DNA of 64,000 nt from Glaciozyma antarctica PI12 (taxonomy: Eukaryota > Basidiomycota > Microbotryomycetes > Kriegeriales > Camptobasidiaceae). This document shows positions 57,066 through 64,000 of this stretch, one piece after another. The position numbers and the translations under genes are program-made. The notes under the pieces are model-generated. The model was given only the letters and a program-made list of their open reading frames with translations, had not been told where the DNA came from and did no database searches. Where the stretch lies: assembly GCA_002917775.1 (NCBI GenBank), contig KZ627148.1, positions 1,068,989-1,132,988 of the forward strand. The letters run 5' to 3'. Numbering within the stretch: position 1 is the stretch's first letter; each line of letters starts with the position of its first letter.

Positions 57066-57969
57066 GGGGTTAGGGACTTTGTGTTATGTTTGCAGGATTA
57101 CGCACGTCTTTCCGTGATTGCTTCGTCGTCGTAAATCGTGCGAGAGAGACGAGAGGAGAGCGTTCGTGTGGATGGCCGAGATTAGAAGTGGGGAGGAGTA
57201 CCATCGTCGCCCCGGAAGCGGCTCACTTTTTATAAATGCACTTTCTTTCTCTTCGTACACTTGCGCAACATCATGTTTCTGGGTACTTCTGGCGCGCATT
57301 CCGTAGAATAGCATCTTATCTACCATGCTTCCAAATCAGGAGCCGCCCCGTAGAGTGTTGGAGGAGTAGGAGCTGTCGGCGCGAGGCGTCTTCGCTCGCG
57401 CTCGCCAACTGAATTTGTCCCGGAAGCGGCTCACCCTCCTACCTCCTTTCTCAGTGACTCCTGGTCAAACCCAAAGCAGGGTATCCGTGTAGAGAAGTGT
57501 ATAGCTGAAATCCCCCGCAAGGCACTCGCTGAAATGCGCTGCGCCACCCGCAGCATGATGAACAAGATGCTTTCGCAGCCTCTCTTCTTGACATCGTCTA
57601 TGGTGGTACTGAGGCCCTTATTTGCGAATCTACTGCAGTGAATTCACTCCGTGAGTTACTTGCAATCTTCGTTCGAGATAACTGGTGAGCTGCTTAAACT
57701 GTCCTGAAGAGGACCCTTTCTGCACATCTGTGAGTGCGAGCGTTTCGCTGAGCGAGATCTCCTTTCAACAGCAGCTGTAACACACACCGGCTGGCGACAG
57801 ATCGTGGATAGCATCTAGGAAAGAAATGGGGGCCATCCTGACTCTGCATCTCACGCTGAGGTTGCGGCATATAAAAAGTAGCCCGGAAGTCCGCTTCAGG
57901 CCAACGCGACGAGGCGTTGCGCCTTCCATTCCTCATCTCCCTTGTCCTGTGCCTGGAAGTACATTGGCT
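57066..57969. other. Intergenic region (about 0.9 kb) with a short direct repeat
   Basis: This is one of the more AT-rich stretches of the window. A 16-bp sequence beginning CCCGGAAGCGG and ending CTCAC occurs at 57211-57226 and again at 57419-57434, same strand, 208 bp apart. No coding region with support is found. The right part serves as 5' flank of the dihydroorotate dehydrogenase-like gene. Confidence 0.5.
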
Positions 57970-59339
57970 ATGAGTACATCTACAACTTTCATTTTGGACG
58001 AAGAGAAAAGAGTAAGAGACGGGGGAGAAATCACAGAATGATCCGCTTCTAGTACAAGAGCCGCCGCGGCTTCCGGGGCAAAGATGGTATGCTATCTCTC
58101 TCCTTTCTCCCCCAACCCTGCTCGCTCCTGATGCCCTTCTTCCCCACCTCTCCCTCACGCGGCTCCGTCCCAGTCCTGAACTCTGCTTGCCCCTGGGCCA
58201 GCTCTGCGGAAGACCTGGCCGCGCTCTACAAATCCCCGCACACTTCGGCCATTACCACCCGCACGACCACGCTCCATGGCTTCCCAGACGACCCTGCGCA
58301 GCATCAAGTAAGTGTGCTCGCTTCTGGTAGTACGCTGAGCTCACCGGGTCGCGCAGGTCACCTTCTTCAACGCCGGCCAATCCACCTCGAACTCCTACGG
58401 GTTCTCTCCCTTCCCCCTTGCCACGTACCTCTCCTGGATCCGCCCTCTCCTCGTGCTATCGGCTCCGAAGAAGCGGAAGAAGCGGATTATCGTATCGATC
58501 GGTGGAAGCGTGGAAGCGAGATGCGGGAGATGCTCGTGATTTTGCAGGCGTTCGCGAAGGAGCTGGACGTCGTTCTCGGGGTCGAATGCAACGCTTCCTG
58601 CCCCAATATTGCAGGTGCGTCAGCTACTTTTCATCACACAGCCTCGTGATTGACCATTCCTTTGCCAGGTCATCCTCCACCAGCCTACTCCGAATCCGAG
58701 CTGCGAGACTTTGTCAAGCTTCTCGCAGCGCACGCCTCCTCCTCTCTCAAAGTAGGCATCAAGCTCCCACCCTACACCTACGCCACCCAATTTAACGTCG
58801 TCATCTCGGCCCTCTCCTCCGTATCCCCATCCCTTCCTGCCTCCGAGCACCCAATCTCGTTCCTCACAGCCACCAACACTCTGGGCCAAGGGCTCGTCTT
58901 CAGCGAGCAGATCACGGAGGTACCCCAGGCGACCGTGGCGCAGAAGAAGAAGAGGGGGATGTTCGCATTGCCGGGAGGATTTGGGGGACTGGCGGGAGCG
59001 GCGGTGCATCAGCTTGCGCTCGGGTGAGTGCGAAGCGATTGGATTGAGGGTGCGGTGCTGATTCCCGCTCGCAGAAACGTTCATCGCCTTTCGTGCCTCA
59101 TCAGCGAGTCGGAGGACAAGTCGTTGCAGAGCATCACGCTTATTGGCGTCGGAGGAGTCGCCGACGGGGCGGGGGTCGAGAGGATGCGGCAAGCTGGAGC
59201 TTCGGCGGTCGTGCGTCCTTTTCTGGCCTGGTGAAGCATCTCGCTGATAATGCTTTGGTGACAGGCTTGCGCTACGGCTCTGGGACGCGAAGGAGTCGAG
59301 GTCTTTGCGATGCTTTCTGCGAAGCCGGCACGCCTTTGA
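57970..59339 (+). CDS. Dihydroorotate dehydrogenase-like protein (class 1A, URA1-like), with apparent frameshift
   Basis: After two small 5' exons (MSTSTTFILDEEKR and YKSRRGFRGKD) the core reads VLNSACPWASSAEDLAALYK, FFNAGQSTSNSYGFSPFPLA, then VECNASCPNI, LKVGIKLPPYTYATQF, and FALPGGFGGLAGAAVHQLAL. It ends ITLIGVGGVADGAGVERMRQ and ACATALGREGVEVFAML. This order fits flavin-dependent class 1A dihydroorotate dehydrogenases of pyrimidine synthesis; NASCPN includes the catalytic loop region. The frame breaks near 58505-58530: IIVSIGGSVEA and REMLVILQAFAKELD lie in different frames around a short tandem GAGATGC duplication. A 38-nt intron could bridge it but would delete a helix. The last residues are ARL, which resembles a PTS1 signal. 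The 5' exons are less certain. Confidence 0.78.
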
Positions 59340-59802
59340 TTCGCGTCGGAATGCGAAGCAAGATCCAACGAGGAGGGAGTTCGCTCGCAATAGTATAGGT
59401 TCATTCCTCAGAGTTGGAGAAGGGGAGCGCGCTGGGTCTGCGGTTCGGAGGAACAAGGATCGCGAGCATTCGATGTGAACGAGGAATGCGCCACCGTGTG
59501 ACTGAGAGATCCCTGTGCATACAAAAGCGGTTCCGGAGCTATTTATCTCACTCGCGAGTTCAACTGGAGAGCTGCGACGCCGTGGAGAAGCAGTAGGCAT
59601 TCGCGGAGGCGGGGACTGAGCTGCGCTCGCTTTGAGAATGACCTGGAGCAGACTGCAGCGCGTGGAGTGCCGTCAAGACTGAAGCTCTGTGAGCAGCAAG
59701 TCGGAGAGCAGAGGAAGTCGTTGGAGCGGTGAGGAAGGAAGACAAGAGGCAACTCGGCGCGCTGCTGCGCTGCTCCTGGTTGACCTTCCAACCGCCGCTG
59801 GG
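59340..59802. other. Tandem intergenic region
   Basis: It lies between the dihydroorotate dehydrogenase-like gene and ALG8, both on the plus strand. Minus-strand open frames have no supporting features. Confidence 0.5.
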
Positions 59803-62388
59803 ATGAGTCGAGCTCCGCTGTCAAGCTCTCGGATCAGCAGCAAATCCTCAGCATCACCAACAACTCCGACAACTCCAGTTCCCAAGCCTGCGGCAGCTCC
59901 CTTCCTCACCACAGCCGAACGCGACGTCCTCCTCCTCTCCTTCGCCGTCAAGCTCCTCCTCTTTCCAGCCTAGTGCGTTCCCGGTCTTCAGCGTCGAGGA
60001 GCGTAAGCTAATCACACTTGCTACTTTAGCCGCTCAACAGACTTCGAGGTCCATCGGAACTGGTGCGTGGAGCCGGGCTGGAGACTGTGTTGTTTGGCTC
60101 ACCTCCCTGCTCTGTTCGACAGGCTAGCGATCACCCACTCTCTCCCTCTCTCCCAGTGGTACTTTGACGTACGCTTGCCGTTAAGCAGGACGTCACGCTG
60201 CTGACGCGACCTCCCTCACGCAGACGACCTCTGAATGGACGCTCGACTACCCTCCCTTCTTCGCCTACTTCGAACGCCTCCTCTCCTCGTTCGCCTACGT
60301 TGTGGATCCAAAGATTGTGGAGCTCGGGAACTTGGGGTATGATTCATGGTCGGTCGTCGCGTTCCAGAGGACGACGGTGATCCTGTCGGAGTTGGTGTTG
60401 GCCGGCGCGCTGCTAAAGTGAGTAGGCTCGGTTACGGTTGCGGCGGTGGGACTTAAGAGAAGCTGGCGGAGCGTATGCTGCCGTGGGGGTACGGCAAGAG
60501 GAGTAGGAGGACTAGTCGCAGCAAGGAGAAGCTCTGCCGGTGCTCTCGTGGCTTGCGGCGTGCGAACTATGTGGGGGACGCGTTGGAGCTGCGATAGAGC
60601 GCTGTACAGTCCCAGAGCGTCACGTAGATCGGGGATCATGCTGCGTTGCAGCGCGAAGAGCAGCAGAACGGCTCCGCAACACTTTTGCACTTGAACTCGC
60701 TCGCTGACCTCACTTCCTGCATTAGATGGTCTCGTCGGTCTCAAAAACCCGACTATCCAACGGCGTTCATCATTGCCGCCTCGGTCTTGCTGCACCCCGG
60801 GCTTTTAATCGTCGACCACATCCACTTCCAGTACAATGGCTTCCTCCTCGGGATTCTGCTCTGGAGCGTCGTCGCAGCTCGAGAGGTGCGTTCTTGTTCC
60901 CAAGTTTGAGAGACGGCAGCTAATCGTTGCACATTTTAGGGCAACCTCTACCTCTGTGCAGCTCTCTTCGCAGCCCTCCTCAACTTCAAGCACATCTTCA
61001 TCTACCTCGCTCCACCTTTTTTCGTCTTCCTCCTTCGGCGACACTGCTTCTCGACCACAGGCAGTGCGTCCATAATCGTCGCCCACACCCACTCTTCTAG
61101 ATGCTAACACGCGTTGGCAGGATTCCAATCCGACCGTCTTGTCGAGCTCGGCCTCCTCGTCATCTCCATCTTTGCCCTCTCGTTCGGACCCTTCCTCCTC
61201 GCCGGTGGACCTGCGCAGATCCGCCAAATATTTGCTCGTCTCTTTCCATTCCAGCGCGGACTCAACCACGCATACTGGGCTGGGAACGTCTGGGCAATCG
61301 TCAGCGCCGTGGACCGCGTCCTCGTTAAATGTGCGTTGACGCGCCCCACTCGCTCCCTTTCCTCGGCGCTGATAGCATTGCTCGGGACAGATCTTATCAA
61401 GCGTGGCTGGCCCGTCTCTCCGACCGCCCTCACCTCGACTTCGCGCGGCTTGATTGGGGAGACGACATTCGGCGTCCTGCCCAACATCACTCCCTCCCTC
61501 ACCTTCTCCCTCACCCTCGCCTTCTCCCTCGTTTACCTCTCGAAACTTTGGTTCGACCCCTCGTACAAAAGGTTCCTCGATTCGCTCGTCTTGTCGGCGT
61601 TCACGAGCTTTTTGTGGGGATGGCATGTGCACGAGAAGGCCGTGCTGCTGTTTTTGGTACCGCTGAGGTGAGCGAGCTCATTGCAGATGATGGTAGTGAA
61701 CGCTGACGACTCTGTGAGCGCAGTTTGACTGCCGTCGAAGACGACGGCCACTTCCGAGCGTACCTCATCGCGACGTGCGCGGGCGTGTACTCCCTCTTCC
61801 CGCTCCTGATCAAGCCAGCAGGTGAGTGGGCTCCACTCTTCTTGCGTAGCAGGCCTTGAGCTGACGACCTCGTTCTCAGAAACGCCACTCAAGCTCATCT
61901 TCGGCCTCGTATGGTGCTTCTTCGTCTTCTCGTCACTGCGCAAGGTCGTCTATCGGTACGTCTCTCCTCGCCTTCCGAATCTCGAGACTGATTTCGACTC
62001 AGGCCCACACCGAACCTCTTCACGATCCTCGTCAACTTCCTCGAGCAGGCGTACGTCGCCGGGTTCTTCTTCCTCCAACTCTGTGCGTCCTCCCTCTTTC
62101 TCTCCTCCCACGCTCGCTGACCCTATCGCAGACGTTGGAGTCATCCACGAGTACATCTTCCCATCTCCCACAATTTCCCTCACAGCGAACGCGACACTCG
62201 AGGCAGCGGTGCTGTACTGCGCCGAAGGCGTGAATGCGAGCTGTTCGGCTGCAGAGGCGCTTGGAGCGGCGGAGAAGGCTGTCGAGGGGACGATGGAGTT
62301 CCTGCCATTGATGCTCATCTCGCTGTATTGCGCAATGGGAATCGTGTGGGCGTGGCTGAGGCTGTCCTGGGTGTATCTACGGCGGTGA
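59803..62388 (+). CDS. ALG8: Dolichyl-P-Glc:Glc1Man9GlcNAc2-PP-dolichol alpha-1,3-glucosyltransferase
   Basis: The start at 59803 gives a Ser/Pro-rich leader, then [40 protein letters not shown], then [20 protein letters not shown] is the luminal loop motif of ALG6/ALG8 enzymes, and the HRNWLAIT form is typical of ALG8. [20 protein letters not shown] and [20 protein letters not shown] follow, then [20 protein letters not shown] and [20 protein letters not shown]. The product is a polytopic ER membrane protein that adds the second glucose to the lipid-linked oligosaccharide before N-glycosylation. The C-terminal helix pair ends LSWVYLRR. One intron, about 60419-60725, is around 307 nt, far longer than the others in this window. 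Confidence 0.94.
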
Positions 62389-62542
62389 AATGGAAGATTG
62401 TTTCGAAAGCCGAGCTAGCGAGGGGTCTCGCAAACGAAGGGAATGGCAAATGAATGGTTTTACTTTACGACAAATGAGTGAGGGGAGGGAAGGGGTAGCT
62501 AGTAAACGACCACGACCCAGGCTCCAATGCGCCAACGAGATC

Positions 62543-64000
62543 CTAGTGTCCTTCCTCCTTCCCCTCCATCTTCTTCGCGAACGCTCCTCCCGCCGCCATC
62601 GCACTCTTGCTAGCCATCGAAGGCTTTCCCCAACGAATGTTCGAACGAGGAGGTGATGGCGGAGGGGCGCGCGCCAGCGAAGCCGCAGCGGCTAGCGCAG
62701 GCACCGGTGCAGGTGGCGGGGGTGCGCGTGCAGGTGCTGGCGTTGGCGCAGGAACCGACGTAGGCACACGTGCGCGCGCAGCCGCAGGGACAGGCGACGC
62801 TTCGCTCCCTGAGCCAGCAGAGCCTTCCCCGAGCGACTTCTTGGGCTTCCGCTGTCCGTCGCCGTCGCCCTTCCTGCAAAAGCAAGACCGCATCGTTAGC
62901 TGTGTAGACGAGAAGCGGGAGAAGCGAGCTTACCTTGAGAAGTACTTGCCGCTACGAGCGTCGAATCCACCAGCGACAGCGGCGACAGACGGCGAAGCGA
63001 GGAGGGATCGAATGTCGCCTTCGAGGGGTCGCGAACGCCGTGTCCCTCGAACCGTCGATGGCCCCGCCTCGGGCTCCTGCTCCACCTCTATCGACCGACT
63101 CCTCGACTTCGTCCGCTTGCCGACGTACCGCTTCGAGACGGGATCGTAGCCTCCAGCGACAGAGGTGACCAACGACGAAGCAAGGAGGTTTCGAAGGTCC
63201 CCGTCGATGGGTCGCGACCTCCGCGTTCCTCGTACCTCGGGCTGCTCGACTGGTTCCGGCTCCGGCGACGGACTCCTCGACTTGACGCGCTTGTTGACGT
63301 AGCGCTTCGAGATGGGGTCGTAGCCGCCTGCGACGGCGGTGACGGCGGGAGAGGCGAGGAGGTCGCGAAGCCCTCCTTGGAGAGGAGCGGAACGACGCGT
63401 ACCGCGAGCCTCAGAGCTCTCGCCGTGAGGTCTGGGCGAGGCGCTGGCGCTCGTGCTTCGTGCCCGCTCGAGTTGCGGGAGTCGAACGGCCTTCTTGTCG
63501 AGGACGCCCGTCGTCGGCTTCTTGTCGAGAGCGCTCGTGCTGGCTTCGGCGGCTTTGGGGGAGTTCGAGGGCTTAGGAGTGTTGGAGGTGCGGGAGAGGG
63601 GTGTGGGAACGCGGCGGCCAGCAGCGACGCGAGCTGGAGGAGGGGAGGGGCTGGCGCGCTCGAGGAGGGGGGTGCGACGCGTGCTACGTGGCGCGGAAGA
63701 CGGACGGGGGCCGACCTGAGGAGGGTCGGAAGCTCTTGACCGCTTCTTGTTCCTCTGCGAATCGATGATGTCGGGAGCTTCGGTCGAGCCGGCGCTCGCT
63801 GCCGAGGAGCCAGGCTTGGGAGGAGAAGGAGGCGTCGTATCGGGAGAGGAGCCATAGGTCGTCGCGGCGGTCATCTTAAAGGGCTTGTCCGGCTTGTCGT
63901 CGTCCTTCGAATCAGGCCCGCCGAACATAAGGAGGAGGAGCGCCGCAGCCTCGGAATCCCCCTCGTCGCCACCGCCGCCCGCTGCGCCGCCGGCAACCTC
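62543..64000 (-). CDS. Disordered protein with three internal repeats (5' end outside window)
   Basis: Two exons are visible: 62934 to the window edge and 62543-62873. The frame stays open to 64000, so the N-terminus lies outside. The protein is Ser/Pro/Arg-rich, with basic clusters such as NKKRSRAS. It holds three repeats of about 45 residues, each RGTRRS, then a short acidic or polar turn, LLAS and VAGG. Core examples are RDLLASPAVTAVAGGYDP, RNLLASSLVTSVAGGYDP and RSLLASPSVAAVAGGFDA; the first two continue into SKRYV plus an Arg/Ser-rich patch. A related EAAALLLLMFGG lies near the left end of the visible protein. The second exon is Ala/Pro/Arg-rich and ends in a helix (FAKKMEGKEEGH). I do not recognise a family; a nuclear or DNA/RNA-associated role would be a guess. 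Confidence 0.7.

Noticed and set aside
60446-60694. Open frame inside the long ALG8 intron
   Set aside because: It is Arg/Ser/Ala-rich without any domain and is explained by GC content. The flanking exons join perfectly across it.

Overview
The window is nuclear DNA from a fungus. Genes are dense, GC-rich and on both strands, and most are cut by many short introns (about 45-60 nt) with GTGCGT or GTGAGT donors, CTGAC/CTAAC-like branch sites and CAG/TAG acceptors. Gene content (MATA-type HMG box, basidiomycete-type DUF6534 membrane proteins, class 1A-like dihydroorotate dehydrogenase, Dicer, Rab4, DUR3) and this splicing style suggest a basidiomycete yeast, probably Pucciniomycotina (Rhodotorula/Sporobolomyces-like). 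That placement is inference. I found no tRNA, rRNA, CRISPR array or transposase. All exon models were read by eye from splice signals and frame continuity.

Layout. 0-9 kb: NAA50 N-acetyltransferase, CWC21 spliceosome factor, ZUO1 ribosome-associated J-protein, a DUF6534 membrane protein, a RING-finger protein. 9.7-17.2 kb: two inverted copies of an F-box-like gene, one decayed and one intact, flank a peroxisomal (AKL-ending) alpha/beta hydrolase and an HxxxDG acyltransferase. 17.6-31.3 kb: MAK32-like PfkB protein, NC2-beta, an HMG-box factor, a small secreted protein, an SDR with a broken C-terminal relic beside it, L-2-hydroxyglutarate dehydrogenase, a WrbA/Ycp4-type flavodoxin-like quinone reductase, and mitochondrial uS4m (NAM9). 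32.2-36.6 kb: a second DUF6534 gene, a second and interrupted flavodoxin-like gene, and an HDHD2-like phosphatase. 36.9-44.5 kb: a complete Dicer-like gene with helicase and two intact RNase III domains. 44.8-64 kb: ATP synthase subunit d, the I-BAR protein IVY1, an SDR, a Rab4 GTPase, the urea transporter DUR3, a UBZ4 zinc-finger protein, a dihydroorotate dehydrogenase-like gene, ALG8, and a protein with three internal repeats that runs off the right edge.

Most of the window is housekeeping. The unusual parts are: (i) three pairs of paralogues in opposite orientation, with one member decayed in at least two; (ii) the hydrolase/acyltransferase pair enclosed by the inverted F-box copies; (iii) the Dicer-like gene with a long disordered N-terminus; (iv) splicing curiosities: a 7-nt microexon, a start codon split by an intron, a GC-AG intron and a possible intron-dependent C-terminal tail; (v) apparent frameshifts in uS4m and the dihydroorotate dehydrogenase-like gene, which are either real or sequencing errors.
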